DNA of 64,000 nt from Agapetus fuscipes. Taxonomy: Eukaryota > Arthropoda > Insecta > Trichoptera > Glossosomatidae. This document shows positions 24,210 through 35,654 of this stretch, piece by piece. The notes under the pieces were generated by a model. That model saw nothing but the letters and a program-made list of their open reading frames with translations. It had not been told where the DNA came from and made no database searches. Position numbers and translations under genes: made by a program. The first letter of the stretch is position 1, and the number at the start of each line of letters is the position of its first letter. The stretch is taken from NCBI GenBank assembly GCA_951799405.1, contig OX637335.1:21580342-21644341 (forward strand). The letters are read 5' to 3'.

Positions 24210-24758
24210 AATTGTATTTTCATTACCTGAAAATAGTTATTTACAAAATACGGCTAATATACAAAGAAAATGTAAAAGTAGTAAAAATACGTTCACAGAT
24301 ATATTATTTTCACTACCAATGTAATTTTTGTTTTTCATTTTGAAATATTTTTTCTCATCTGAAAATTTGCATAAAATACTTACTAGCAAGTATTAAAAAA
24401 GATAAAGCAGGAATATTGTAAGGAATGTATGAGTTTATGTCTGTGTATGTTTATTTATGATTGTGTATTTATGATGTGTTTTTGCTTATGTGTGTGTCCA
24501 GGCGTAAGTATTTGGATGGTTGTATCTACTAGCATTTGCTCGAAGCTTCTGCTGGAGACGATTCTGGCCTGGTGTATGCTAGAATAGCCTTTATTTGGGA
24601 GGCATCAGTACCCGATTTGTACCCGAGCTGTCAAGCGAGAAGAACAAATGTTTAATCTGTGTACCAAATGTGAGCAAAATTCCAAAATAAATTATGTAAA
24701 ATAAATATAATCAAAGTTTTATTAAATTGGCCCCACGTAAATCGTAACAATATTATAG
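24210..24758. other. Left flank of the LTR element, unassigned
   Basis: TG-rich then AT-rich DNA ending with AATAAATTATGTAAAATAAA, which looks like a worn retroelement or transcript 3' end. Confidence 0.4.
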
Positions 24759-24763
24759 ATCCC

Positions 24764-24996
24764 TGTGATGTATTTTGGGGATGTTTATTGTGGATGGGGG
24801 ATATCAATCAGACGAACAGATGAGTCTTGGTTTCAATGTGATGTATTATTCCATTTCAGTGTTTACAAGGCGAGAGACAAAACCAGACTGACCAGTGAAG
24901 CAATAATAATCTCTAATAATATTATATTACAATAATACATTACCTTATATATGATATTACCTACTCTAAATAATCATATCATAATTATACATTACA
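24764..24996 (-). repeat. 3' LTR of the gypsy-like element
   Basis: The 233 bp LTR is in 3' position because the element reads on the minus strand. By eye it matches the other LTR base for base. It is rich in AATAATATTATATTAC words on the U3/R-like side. Confidence 0.95.
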
Positions 24997-25007
24997 CCTC
25001 CCTCACT
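24997..25007 (-). promoter_or_regulatory. Polypurine tract of the LTR element
   Basis: The minus-strand sequence GTGAGGGAGG abuts the 3' LTR, which begins TGTAATG. This is the expected site for plus-strand DNA priming. It is short and has a single pyrimidine interruption. Confidence 0.7.
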
Positions 25008-25097
25008 AAATGACGAATCTACATTACATTATATCATACTTATCATTATAACATATTATATCAATAAAAATTATATCTTATACAATTTCATCTTCTT

Positions 25098-28000
25098 TCA
25101 TCTTGGGTACCGCAGGCGGTTCTCCCCCCTCGGACGCAGGCGCTCCGACCATGGTTGGAACCTGGAAACACCCGAGTCATTAGAGATCTGTCCTGCCTCA
25201 TCCAACAGCTGACCCAACCCCAGGTCATTGTCAGACTCATCCTCCCAAGACACCTTTCTTCCGGAAATCTGATCATGATGTCTTTTCCAAATCTGATTTC
25301 CAGCTTTTACCAAGTAAATCCTGTTTCCCAATGTTTTAAATATAATGCATGGAACCCACTTCCCTACATTTCTGAAATCCTTAGTCATTACCTTTTGTCC
25401 AATTCTGAATAGTCCTTTAATCTTTCTTCCCCTGTAATTCCTTTGTTGATTTTCCTGATTTCTCTTTTTAAAAACACATACCTTTCTCCCCGTCTTTTTA
25501 AATGATTTCTCCCCAGGCACTACTGTATCAAAAATGGATCTTATTTTTCTACCTATCATAAGCACGCTCGGCTCCATCCCTGTTGCTAATGATGGTGCAT
25601 TTCTATGATCTACTAAAAATTCCAAAAGCTTATCTTCATAATCGTTAGGAAACATACCATTTTTCATAATTTTTTTTAAAAAACTTTTTGTTGTTTTTAC
25701 CGTATTCTCCGCCAAACCGTTTGACGCTGGGTGATTTACTGCTGAAGTTAAATGCTTAATATTTAAATTTTTGCAAAACCTTTGAAAATCTACTGATGTA
25801 AATGCCGTACCATTATCCGTTACAATGCAACTTGGAATACCTAACACTGAAAATATTCTCTTCAACTCTCTAATTGTATGCCTTGCATCAATTTTATCAA
25901 CTTTTACAGCATCTATCCAATTTGATGCTGCGTCTACTACGACTAAAAAATATTTTCCTGCTAGCGGCCCGAAAAAATCTAAATGTATCCTTTTCCAAAT
26001 ATGTTGTTCTACCGGCCAACTTTTCAACTCGACTTTATCTGGAGATCCCATATTTCTTGCACATTGTGTACATTCTCTCACTGTTTTCTCAATTTCTGTA
26101 TTCATCCCTAACCAAAAAAAATAATTTCTAGCCAAAGTTTTCGTTTTTACAATTCCCATGTGAGATTTGTGAATAAACTTCAAAATATCTTCCCTTAATG
26201 CCAATGGTATTACCAATCTGTTTTCATAAAATAAACAATCATTTGATTCGCTTAACTTTTCTCTTAAAAACCACCATTTTACCAATCCATTTGTCATTTT
26301 GGATTTATTTGGCCACCCTGTTTTTAAATATTCCTTTATCTCACAAATGACCTTGTCATTACGAGATGCTTTCTTGATGCATTCTACATTTAAATTTGTT
26401 TCTACTGCAATACAGTTTAAAAATTCTCCTTCAACATCCTCAATGTTTATCTCATTTATGATCTCAATATTATCTTCCCCCTCATTATCCGTACTACTCA
26501 TTGGTAACCTCGACAAAAAATCTGCTTTATTATCCTTTGACGGAACATATTCAATAGTATAATCAAATCCTTGCAAAATTAATGCATATCTTTGTAATCT
26601 ATTAGCTGCCAGTATAGGTATGTTTTTATGTTCACCCAAAATGTGAACCAATGGCTTGTTGTCGCAAACTAGAATAAACTGCCTCCCATAAATATATTGA
26701 AAAAACTTTTTTAATGCGAATATAATAGCACATGCCTCTTTATCTAAAATGGAATATTTTTTCTCTGTATTCGACAAAGTTCTACTCGCATACGCAATTG
26801 GTCTTTCTAATCCGTTCTCGTATTTATGACAAATTATCGCCGATAGACCTTGGTCACTTGCGTCAGTAATTACCTTCACCGGTAACTCTGGATTATAATG
26901 TACCAGAATCCTATCGGAGACTAAAATAGCTTTTACTTTATCGAAAGCTAATTGACATTCTTTTGTCCAGCTAAATTTTGCTCCTTTTTCTAATAGTTTG
27001 TACAACGGCTGCAAAACGCTAGCTAAATCTCTTATAAAAATTCTATAATAATTTATTGCACCTAAAAAAGAGCGTACCTCCGATATGTCACTTGGAGTTT
27101 TCAAGTTTTTTATAGCTTCAACTTTATGTTGAAGTGGTTTCACACCATCCCTCGATATTTGAAATCCCAAATATTCAACTTCTGTCAACCCAAATTCACA
27201 TTTTTGTAAATTAACACTAAATCCACTACGTTCTAAACGCTTAATTACCTCTTCCGTTGCCTTCTCCAATTCTTGCAATGTATTCCCATAAATTAACAAA
27301 TCATCCATAAATGCTATCGCATCCAACCCTTGAATTGCCGAATATAAAGCTCTGCTAAATATCGCTGGTGACGTCGTGAGACCAAAAGGAAGTACCTTGT
27401 ACCTAAATAACCCAAATGGTGACGAAATCACACAAAGATTTCTCGACTCCTCCGACAACCTAATTTGAGAAAAAGCATTTCTCAAATCTAATTTTGCATA
27501 AAATTTTGCTCCATTTACTCTATTTATTAAATCTTCTACTCTAGGTAACGGGTACTTTATTTTTTTTAACATTGGATTCAAAGTATTTTTAAAATCGGCA
27601 CATATTCTGATTTCATCATTTTTTTTTTTCACAATCACTATTGGACTTGCCATTTCACTAGTCTCTACTTTCTCAATAATACCTTCTTGTAACATGCGAT
27701 CTATTTCTTTTTCTACCCTTATTCTCAAATTAAAAGGAATTGGCCTCGGGTTAACAAATTTTGCCTTAAAGTCTTTTATAACTTCTATCTCCGCTTCAAA
27801 ATTTTTAAAAGTACCTGCTTTACTCTCAAAAACAGCTGGATATTTTTTTCTCATACTAGAAAAAAAATCTGCATTATAATTCGTATTATTATTTCCTACT
27901 GAATAAATATTATCGCTAACATTGAATGAATTTATTTTAAAAGTATTCAAAAAATTCCGACCTAATAAAGAAGACGACCCTTTATATACAACAATTATTT

Positions 28001-29084
28001 CTATGTACTCTTTACTTCCTTGATATTCTACTCTCATGTACTTACGACCTTTTACTTGTAGTTGAGTACCATCATAGCTTGATAATTTCAAATCACAATG
28101 TTCTAACTTAATATTTGAAAAATGTTCATTAAATATGTGCCAAGGAATAATAGTCACCCCAGAACCCGTATCTAAAATCATTTTTAGATCTGTATCATTT
28201 ACCTTTACGTTTAAAAAAATGGGACCATCCATCTCATTAATGGCCATTATTGTATTTATTCTTCGAAACTTGCATTTATTTGCATAATGACCAGATTTGT
28301 TACATTTAAAGCATTTAATATTATTATTATTTTTATTTAAAAACTTGCATGCATTTTGTTTATGACCGAATTTACCACAGTTAAAGCATTTATAATTATT
28401 ATTCCTATCACTTGAAATACTTGCATGTCTAAAAATAGATTTCTTACTATCATTTGAATTATTTCGCTTGATTTCAGAATTTCGCTGTCTATCCCTTGAC
28501 TTCCGAGTTTCTGTGGAATCCCTCGAATTACACGAACTCATTAAATTTATACTTTCTGAATTGTTTTGACCACACAAATGTTCCATTGTTCTCGCTAATT
28601 CTACACATTCAGATAATTTCAATTCCATTGCTTTTAAAAATATTCTCTGCTTTATTTTGTTCTGTCTGATACCTATTAAAAATATATCCTTCAAATTTGC
28701 CTCCAATCTATCCTCAAATTTACAGTCTACCGCAATTTTTTTCAATCTAGCTATATAATCCTTAATTGACTCGGTTTCGAGCTGTTTACATGAATAAAAT
28801 GACTCCCTATACTCAAATATATTTTTTTTTACCCCACAATGACCCCCAATAATATCAATCAACTCCTCGAATTTCGCCTCCGAAATCTTTTTCGGAAAAC
28901 ATAGATCAGACACCGTCTGAAAAGTCTCCCTGGTGAGAGACGATAATAGAACAGCCCTTCTGCGTTCTTCAGTTAAAAACTTCTCATCATACAAAATGAG
29001 AACTTGGTCGAGCCGAAGTCTGAAGACATCCCAATCTCCAGTCCTATGGCAAAAAGGACTTAGACTCCTCAGTGTTCCCTCCAT
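25098..29084 (-). CDS. Gag-Pol polyprotein (Gag, protease, RT, RNase H, integrase)
   Basis: One open frame of 1,328 residues runs from the first ATG at 29,084; the frame is open 30 bases further up but without ATG. In order it has a Gag region (about 1-230), two CCHC zinc knuckles (CFNCGKFGHKQNAC near 233-247 and CFKCNKSGHYANKC near 257-272), an aspartic protease with DTGSG near 305, and a reverse transcriptase whose catalytic motif is FMDD near 592-595. RNase H follows with D741, E783 and D808. The integrase has the zinc-binding set H972, H975, C1005, C1008 and catalytic D1036, D1090 and E1126. Gag and Pol share one frame with no frameshift or internal stop, which is less common among gypsy elements. 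The tail after integrase is basic and lacks a recognisable chromodomain or envelope. All catalytic residues are present, so the product may be active. Confidence 0.95.
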   Translation of the reverse strand: MEGTLRSLSPFCHRTGDWDVFRLRLDQVLILYDEKFLTEERRRAVLLSSLTRETFQTVSDLCFPKKISEAKFEELIDIIGGHCGVKKNIFEYRESFYSCKQLETESIKDYIARLKKIAVDCKFEDRLEANLKDIFLIGIRQNKIKQRIFLKAMELKLSECVELARTMEHLCGQNNSESINLMSSCNSRDSTETRKSRDRQRNSEIKRNNSNDSKKSIFRHASISSDRNNNYKCFNCGKFGHKQNACKFLNKNNNNIKCFKCNKSGHYANKCKFRRINTIMAINEMDGPIFLNVKVNDTDLKMILDTGSGVTIIPWHIFNEHFSNIKLEHCDLKLSSYDGTQLQVKGRKYMRVEYQGSKEYIEIIVVYKGSSSLLGRNFLNTFKINSFNVSDNIYSVGNNNTNYNADFFSSMRKKYPAVFESKAGTFKNFEAEIEVIKDFKAKFVNPRPIPFNLRIRVEKEIDRMLQEGIIEKVETSEMASPIVIVKKKNDEIRICADFKNTLNPMLKKIKYPLPRVEDLINRVNGAKFYAKLDLRNAFSQIRLSEESRNLCVISSPFGLFRYKVLPFGLTTSPAIFSRALYSAIQGLDAIAFMDDLLIYGNTLQELEKATEEVIKRLERSGFSVNLQKCEFGLTEVEYLGFQISRDGVKPLQHKVEAIKNLKTPSDISEVRSFLGAINYYRIFIRDLASVLQPLYKLLEKGAKFSWTKECQLAFDKVKAILVSDRILVHYNPELPVKVITDASDQGLSAIICHKYENGLERPIAYASRTLSNTEKKYSILDKEACAIIFALKKFFQYIYGRQFILVCDNKPLVHILGEHKNIPILAANRLQRYALILQGFDYTIEYVPSKDNKADFLSRLPMSSTDNEGEDNIEIINEINIEDVEGEFLNCIAVETNLNVECIKKASRNDKVICEIKEYLKTGWPNKSKMTNGLVKWWFLREKLSESNDCLFYENRLVIPLALREDILKFIHKSHMGIVKTKTLARNYFFWLGMNTEIEKTVRECTQCARNMGSPDKVELKSWPVEQHIWKRIHLDFFGPLAGKYFLVVVDAASNWIDAVKVDKIDARHTIRELKRIFSVLGIPSCIVTDNGTAFTSVDFQRFCKNLNIKHLTSAVNHPASNGLAENTVKTTKSFLKKIMKNGMFPNDYEDKLLEFLVDHRNAPSLATGMEPSVLMIGRKIRSIFDTVVPGEKSFKKTGRKVCVFKKRNQENQQRNYRGRKIKGLFRIGQKVMTKDFRNVGKWVPCIIFKTLGNRIYLVKAGNQIWKRHHDQISGRKVSWEDESDNDLGLGQLLDEAGQISNDSGVSRFQPWSERLRPRGENRLRYPR

Positions 29085-29543
29085 AGTCTGAAACGGCAGA
29101 AAGAAAGAAAACAAAAATCTTATCTGCTTCTGCGTCCGACAGTCCAGGAAACGCCTACGTGACCCTCAGAAAGTGGCTTCCACTCCCTGCAGCAGTCACC
29201 TCCAGGAAAATGACCCTCAAGGCTCCCAGCTCCTGCAGTACTCCCTGCAGCACTCCGCCCCAGTTGGATCCTCTCCTCTTGAAAAAAAAAACCGCTGCAG
29301 TAACTCCCTGCAGCGATTCCTCTTGGCTCCGTGAGTTCTCTTCCTCTTGAAGAAAACCGCTCCTTCTCTTCAGACTTCTTCCAGTTCTCCCTGCAGCAAC
29401 CTCGCCTCAGCTGGCTTCGTGATCCTCAGTCTTCAGATCCTTCTTCCTTCTCGAAGATTCCCACATGTTGCTCTTGCAACAATATTATTTTATTTCTTCC
29501 AAAAAAAATTTTTTTATCCCGTTTTATATGGTTCTTCTTTATC
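29085..29543 (-). other. 5' leader of the LTR element
   Basis: This untranslated leader of about 460 nt carries several spaced CTGCAGGGAG or CTGCAG words and pyrimidine/purine-asymmetric stretches. It probably holds the packaging signal, but no specific structure is assigned. Confidence 0.6.
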
Positions 29544-29555
29544 CTGACTGCGCCA
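29544..29555 (-). promoter_or_regulatory. Primer-binding site of the LTR element (tRNA-Ser type)
   Basis: On the minus strand, two bases after the LTR end, the sequence is TGGCGCAGTCAG. It is complementary to a tRNA 3' end CTGACTGCGCCA, nearly the CGACTGCGCCA end of insect tRNA-Ser used by the 17.6/297 group. One position differs from that remembered tRNA end. Confidence 0.75.
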
Positions 29556-29556
29556 C

Positions 29557-29789
29557 TGTGATGTATTTTGGGGATGTTTATTGTGGATGGGGGATATCAA
29601 TCAGACGAACAGATGAGTCTTGGTTTCAATGTGATGTATTATTCCATTTCAGTGTTTACAAGGCGAGAGACAAAACCAGACTGACCAGTGAAGCAATAAT
29701 AATCTCTAATAATATTATATTACAATAATACATTACCTTATATATGATATTACCTACTCTAAATAATCATATCATAATTATACATTACA
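29557..29789 (-). repeat. 5' LTR of the gypsy-like element
   Basis: The 233 bp LTR at the upstream end of the minus-strand element should carry the promoter. I could not place a TATA box or start site with confidence in this AT-rich sequence. Confidence 0.95.
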
Positions 29790-30181
29790 ATCCCTTATCA
29801 GTTTATGTACTTGTAGGTACACATAATCCAGCACTATTGCATAATAAATTGAGTAGACTCTATTTAAAACACCTTTAGAAAGTACATAACCTCTAATCTG
29901 ATGCTCTAATTCAGGGGCTGCAAGTGGCTTGTAGTTTTATCTCTGTTTTAGCATAAATCGTGTTCATAATAAAACTCAGATTGCAAAGCGAGATAGGTAA
30001 ATTCATTGAGTAATAACATAGAGGAGCAGAAACTAACTTACTGCATTGATACATACCATAGCCCACATTTGTCCCATTCCCGTCAAACGTTGCAGTGGTG
30101 TAGTCATACAAAACATGTTTTTACGCGTCAAATTTTTCTTGCTTCCTCTTTTGTGTGTGTGTGTTTTTTTTAAATAAATCC

Positions 30182-30325
30182 TGTGCGGGAGACTCTCTAG
30201 ATTTCAAAGACTCGAGGGGTCTATGACACTTGTTGTAGTGCCGGCGAGGTGTATACGAGCTTGGTCGTCGCTACAAAGCGCCAATACCAAGCAAGACCCA
30301 GTTGCTGTAAGGCTGGATGGACTTT
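30182..30325 (-). repeat. SINE2 variant 3' part
   Basis: CTGTGCGGGAGACTCTCTAG to TGCTGTAAGGCTGGATGGAC is the antisense of the alternative SINE2 end. Confidence 0.7.
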
Positions 30326-30984
30326 TTTGTGTTTGTTTGACACTCAATTAAAACACATGCCGTAATGTCTTAAAATAATTCATTTTTCCTTTAAAATTAG
30401 TCAATTTTATCGATCACAAGATTTCAACGCGCGTGCCATTTGGTGCTGTGTTCGGACTGGTTTGGGCAGCCATTATTTTCGCAATACTGCCAGCTTTCTA
30501 GATTTTTTTTTACATCCGCCCGAGTTTTTTTGTACACATGGAAATGCAACTGTGAAGTTCTTTGTTCTCTGACTTACTAAGGACCATTTTCGCAAGTAAA
30601 TTAAACAAGATAAACTTAAGATTTCAAATTGATCAAGTGAAACAACATTGTTGTAAGCCATTATAAAAGTTTATTCATAAATGTTTTCACTATTTTTTAA
30701 AATAAACTTTTTTAAGGTATACCTTTTTTTTACAATGTCTATTTTCGTTAAAGAATTTCAAGTCCACAGATATCATAACTCAATGGGTAAATCCGAGCCC
30801 ATAGAGAAGGGGCCTTGAGTAAAATGTAAAACATCGCTAACACAGGCGCTTTATCTTGCACAACACTAGCGTCAATAATTAAACTCCAATTAGTAGAAAT
30901 TTATGATTTAATTAGTACTGGATGTTTTCTTCGTTGCTCCTAATAGGGATGGGAATATTTAGTATCGTTGTTTTTTGTTTTATG

Positions 30985-31095
30985 ATGATAATAAAATAAA
31001 AACAAGATCTCCGCTTCAACTGAAGTGATTGGCGTAATCTCGCCTCCTTACTTGTAAAATAAATAGTTTACATTCGCCACATGCGATCCCTTTGG
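30985..31095 (+). repeat. SINE1 body fragment
   Basis: CTTCAACTGAAGTGATTGGC to ATTCGCCACATGCGATC matches the SINE1 middle. Confidence 0.7.
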
Positions 31096-31663
31096 AGAAA
31101 ACACAACTTGTAATTGTATATTTTTTAAAATCAACTATTTTTTGTAAAACAAACAATTAATAATGTAAAGTCCCCTTGAGGTGATTTTTCACAATAGTAC
31201 GGCGCTAAAGGAAAAATTAACCAATAAATAAATAAGGCCCGGTATTTTCAACGTCAGCATAACGACTTTGAAACGAGTCAATAGGACGCACTTATGTCAA
31301 TCGTGTGGGTAGTTTTTTTTATCAGCTTAAAGTCTTTATTAAAGCATATATGCTTATTTGCTTGAAAAGTTGAAAATACTGGGCCTAAAAAAATGTTTCA
31401 TTGGCTTGACTGGTCTTTGAATAAACATCTGATATTTTTTTAAGATAATCACCTTTTTATTTTTACTAATGAGGTATTTAAAGGTATCTCCGTAAATAAA
31501 AATATTTTGAGTTGGTATTTAATGGAAAAAAATACCTAATTTTATGTGTTAATTTAATTTGCAGAGAAAATACTACCGTACCATTCAAAATATGGGCCAT
31601 TTTGGTCATCAAAATTGGGCGCGCTAACCCCTCAATTAGCCTTAAATGTAACCAATTGTTTGT

Positions 31664-31925
31664 ATTCCTTGACTTATAGGTTGGTATGAGGCTGACCACC
31701 CATACTGTAAAAAATGGTTCACTTTGCCAATGACATCCCTGTTTCAGGGAAGATCGGCAAGAGTTGCAGGGCTTATGTTCATTTGAGGTTGAGTTTTTAT
31801 ATTGTAGGTCACCATGCGTTAGCGTGATTTTACCGTGAAACTATACATGTCTGCTTGTGGGAATGCGTTTAATATGAATCTTAAATGATATATATTTCTG
31901 CAGCTTAGATTTAGATTTAGATTTC
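31664..31925 (+). repeat. R250 copy with TTAGAT tail variant
   Basis: It runs from ATTCCTTGACTTATAGG to a TTAGATTTAGATTTAGATTT tail, a six-base unit. Confidence 0.8.
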
Positions 31926-32159
31926 AGAAGGTACCTCAGCACAGGCATTGTTTGAACAGAATTTCCTCGCATGTTACGGGAGCAAGCGTGCATGCAGAGC
32001 AAGGAATTGGTTTATGTTTCTCTAAATCCGATACAAGCCATGTTTTCGACTGAACGAATACACCAGCTGCACATGAACAAACCTTAATCCATCTCAAGTT
32101 TCCAAATGTTATATTTGTGGTACTTTTTTGTTTTTACTAAAGAGCGATTAAAAACGCTA

Positions 32160-32640
32160 TTAAGCTACACATATAGCGCAACGTCTCGTCGCGTTTTCCA
32201 CGAAGGGGTCGCATGTGGCGATTTGAATCTATTTATTTTTACAGGTCGTTGCGGTTGTGGGGCGGCCTTACGTCAACCACTTCAGTTGAAGTGAGGTTTT
32301 CCCAGCTCCCGAAGTTACTGCTACTCATTTCTTGTGAAGCCTGAGTAAACCTTGCCGGTATTTTCTTTTAGTTTTAAAATAAATACCAAAATGGGAATTC
32401 TTTTCTGATACCCTCGGTGGGATTTGAACCCGAACCACGGTTATTCCTACCTACCGAATATCTTTAATATTTGTATGAAGATTAATAAGCTGTTCACTTG
32501 CGGCCATCTTAAATTGACAGCTTTTCATAGAAATATTACCGATATTAAGTAAGAATTATCGTGGTGATGAGACTTCCAGCCCAGAGCTCTCGGCATGGAA
32601 TGGAAGCACTTTAGCATCTGAGCTATCGACCAGACGGGAT
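32160..32640 (-). repeat. SINE1 interrupted by a foldback element
   Basis: The 3' part (32,160-32,436) and tRNA-like head (32,590-32,640) are antisense SINE1. The gap of about 145 bp holds a foldback element. Confidence 0.8.
32437..32590. repeat. Foldback element inside SINE1
   Basis: ACCTACCGAATATCTTTAAT to the inverted AATATTACCGATATTAAG, then GTGGTGATGAGACTTCCAGC, is a worn copy of the 49.4 kb family. Confidence 0.7.
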
Positions 32641-33309
32641 TAAAGCATGTTTTTTTTACTTTGAGGCTGAAATTTGAACACTTCAAATTTTTGTCACTAA
32701 GTCATCGCGTTTAAAAGTTGCTAAGGATAGCTTATGGATCCTGTCGCAACGCTCAGTGGCACTAGCAATTGAATGCTTGTAGCCGTAGTATATACAGCGG
32801 CAGTATGGGCAAGTCATGGCCTGTATGGCGGGGATGTTCCGCGTTGTACTGAGCCCGGCTTAGCGGATGTCGGCTGGCTAATGAGTGGGAAATTACCCAC
32901 TGGCCAGCGACAAACATGCCAGGACAGCGATACATCACTCTGCAGTTAGTCTGCATTTATTGGGCGATTCATTGCATGCTCCAAAAATAAACTCAATCTG
33001 GTTATGCTTATCATTAATTGATGAGGTATTTACTTAAATCCTTCATTTTTAAATGATTAACAAATCTTAAATATATATGTACAAAACCACTGTTTAATTC
33101 TACTGATAGGAGTCTAGAAGTTTCCTCTAAAACATTTCATAAATCGATTCAAAAATCCAAATAAATTTGGAATTGGTTATAGGATGGGTAAAATTTATTA
33201 ATGTACTGTAAATGCCGTGTATGTAGGGCAGACTTCTAAATAAAATAGTGAAAAATAGTTTCAAAAGTGCTATTTATCATCATTCATCAATGTTAGAATA
33301 AGCGAACAT
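32641..33309. other. No gene recognised
   Basis: A GC-richer block at 32.74-32.95 kb has an open minus frame of 64 codons without a recognised motif. Confidence 0.45.
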
Positions 33310-33675
33310 AAGATGGCATTTAGGGGTCTCACTGGGTACTTTGAGATGGCAGACCACCGCGTGGAAAACGACCATTATTTTGATACAACAGGAGTAAAGG
33401 TCCTCCACTTAGGGTGCAAAGGCAGACAACTTATTGCCCTTGAAACCCTTAAAATCCAAAGCAATATAGATAATATTATTAATAAGCAAATATCTAGTCC
33501 TTCCCCCCTACTAGCAGTGCCTGCCCGAAAAATCCCACCCACTTTCTCTTTCCTTACTTGAATTTTGATCCTTTTGTTTTTACATCAGTTAGCCTCTGAA
33601 GATGGACGGTTAAAGTCTGATAGCGCTTAGGCAATTTAATTAAAAATGTGAAAATAAAACTTTGTTGTAAAAAAA
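33310..33675 (+). pseudogene. Penelope-like element C-terminal relic and 3' tail
   Basis: The frame contains ENDHYFDTTGVKVLHLGCKG followed by RQLIALETLKIQ, resembling the H.FD....K.L....KG..L..LE..EI block of the C-terminal region of Penelope-like elements. The stop is followed by a CTGAAGATGGAC motif and a poly(A)-like end at about 33,662. The GIY-YIG region is only partly present and the call is tentative. Confidence 0.5.
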
Positions 33676-34944
33676 AAAAAATTAAATTTAAATTATTTTT
33701 AATTTGAATATGAAATGTTCGCAAATAGTTGACGATAGTAAAAAGTAAGGAAGAAAAATAAGGGCTACGATTTTACGATAGGGGAATAATTATGTACCTA
33801 CCTGCCCAGGTTTAAAATATTCAAAAGTACTAAATGCCTTTTGTTGAACAATGGTTTATAATTAATTTTAATTCAACATTGCAATTACCTCCCAATTAAC
33901 ATAAAGTCTCAACTATGGAGAGGCTTGTTGCGAACTGCTAAAGAGAAATCCAGTAATTAACACGGCTGCTGTGTGTTAGCGCGGCTATTACGGCAGTAAT
34001 CTTTAGCCTGCTATTAAAACCATAATGTGCAGGTAAATCTGTTGAATTTTAATGGCAGAAAATTGTCTTCCCACTGCGTAATAAATTGCGTCATATATTT
34101 TGCCAGATAACACAAGAAGCCTGTTGGTATGAATGTGTTTATATCTTCAAACGCCATCAAAAGATTATAATGTTTGTTTTACTATTTGTTTCAATTAAAC
34201 CCATAATATCTGCTGCCGTTAAAATGCTTAGAAAATTGTTGGCAACGCATTTTCTAGGAAAAACCTTAGAAAATATAAATTCCAGCTCCCTTATCTCTAA
34301 TTTTACCTTCTATCAAAGGTTTAAGTTTATACCATCTTGAAAATTTTATTACTCTTCAAATGGATAGAATTAAGCTGGAGCGTGCATTATGTTAAGACAA
34401 ATATACATTCCTTGTTTTGTATTATTCCTTGCCTGACAACTAGAAACATGAATTTGACTTTTCTGAATTTTAAGGTAAGCCACATTTTCAAACGAAGGTG
34501 CCTACTTTCGCTCCTTGCATCAGTATCTACCTTGTATGTAAAAAACATACTTACCTCAGTTTTTATCTAAAAATAAAATAAATAAATCATAAAGACAACA
34601 TTTTTTTTAGATACATAACAATGTCAAATATACAATTTAATTTAATCACCAGTTTGGAATAGGTCATTCAGCAGAAACTTTTCTCTTAATCATCTCAAGT
34701 TTACCAGACGAAAAAAAACCTGTCATTTAGTCGCCATTACCGCCGTAAAGTTGGCACCCTGCAGTGCCTTGCATTAGCACTAGACATGTAATTATCCTCC
34801 CCCCCTAAAAGGTACCTTCCCTTCCTCCCGCCCCCTGACACTTGCACTCCACAAGAACGACCAGATTACATAATACTAGTGGGTACCCCTAAGTACAATG
34901 TGCGAGGAAACTAAAAGCTGTATGCAAACTGAAACGCTCAGTTG
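33676..34944. other. No gene recognised
   Basis: AT-rich, with a pyrimidine-rich patch near 34.80-34.85 kb. Confidence 0.5.
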
Positions 34945-35320
34945 AGGCCAAGAGCGCGACGAGCTTAAAATGTGTTTTATAGTACACAAAGCTTTATTTG
35001 GAAAGACACCCAAATATCTCGCTGATTTAATCAAGCCCGACACCCTCGGCAAAAAAAGCTTCACACTACGCTCGGAAAAAACCGAAGCTAAGACACGTAT
35101 TAAAAAGCGGATTAGAAGAGTAAACAGAGTGCTTGGAGAGCGTGCATTAGCAGTTGCTGGTCATCTGCCCTGAAGCGGCCTGGCTCATCATGTGAGAGAG
35201 CTAGAGGACCATGGAAAGTGCACTGAAGACAAGCAAATTTTTGGCATCATTTGCACAAACGCCCTTGGAGTGACTACATCCAAAGCGGCGCTGTAAGAAA
35301 TCATCAACTCATCATCATCA
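34945..35320 (+). pseudogene. CR1-like LINE C-terminal relic with (ATC)n tail
   Basis: The frame MCFIVHKALFGKTPKYLADL, then ERALAVAGHLP, matches the same C-terminal region, with a stop in the AGP..WN block. The 3' end GGCGCTGTAAGAAATCATCA followed by TCATCATC matches the tail of the relic at 15.7 kb. An R250 copy follows directly. Confidence 0.7.
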
Positions 35321-35324
35321 TCTA

Positions 35325-35550
35325 TAATTATCTAAGTTACAAAGATATATTAACATTCAAAACTCATATCAAATGCATGCCCATAAACAGATACGTACAA
35401 GTTCGCGCTTACAAATGTTGAATGTGTACTAACAAATTAAAAACAAACTACAAATGAACATAAACCCTGCAGCTTTTGCCGACCTTCCCTGAAACAGGGT
35501 TGACATTATGAACCATTTTTTACAGTATGGGTGGTCAGTCTAATAATAAA
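35325..35550 (-). repeat. R250 copy lacking its head
   Basis: It follows the (ATC)n tail of a CR1-like relic and ends within GTGGTCAGTCT, short of the CCTATAAGTCAAGG head. Confidence 0.75.
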
Positions 35551-35654
35551 TAACATTCAGGTTTATAAAAACAACACAACCTTAAAAATAAATATGTGCA
35601 AAAAATATGACATAAAATTATGAATGAATCAATAAGCCACCAACATTACAGACA

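Larger units (their letters stand above)
24764..29789 (-). mobile_element. Ty3/gypsy-like LTR retrotransposon, apparently intact
   Basis: The element is 5,026 bp long. It has two 233 bp LTRs that look identical and start and end TG...CA. It is flanked by a 5 bp target duplication, ATCCC, at 24,759-24,763 and 29,790-29,794. It is transcribed on the minus strand, with a primer-binding site next to the right LTR, a purine tract next to the left LTR, and one long gag-pol frame. There is no envelope frame. Identical LTRs and an unbroken frame indicate a recent insertion. The C-terminal signatures resemble Mag or K02A2.6-like gypsy lineages, but the lineage call is tentative. Confidence 0.95.
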
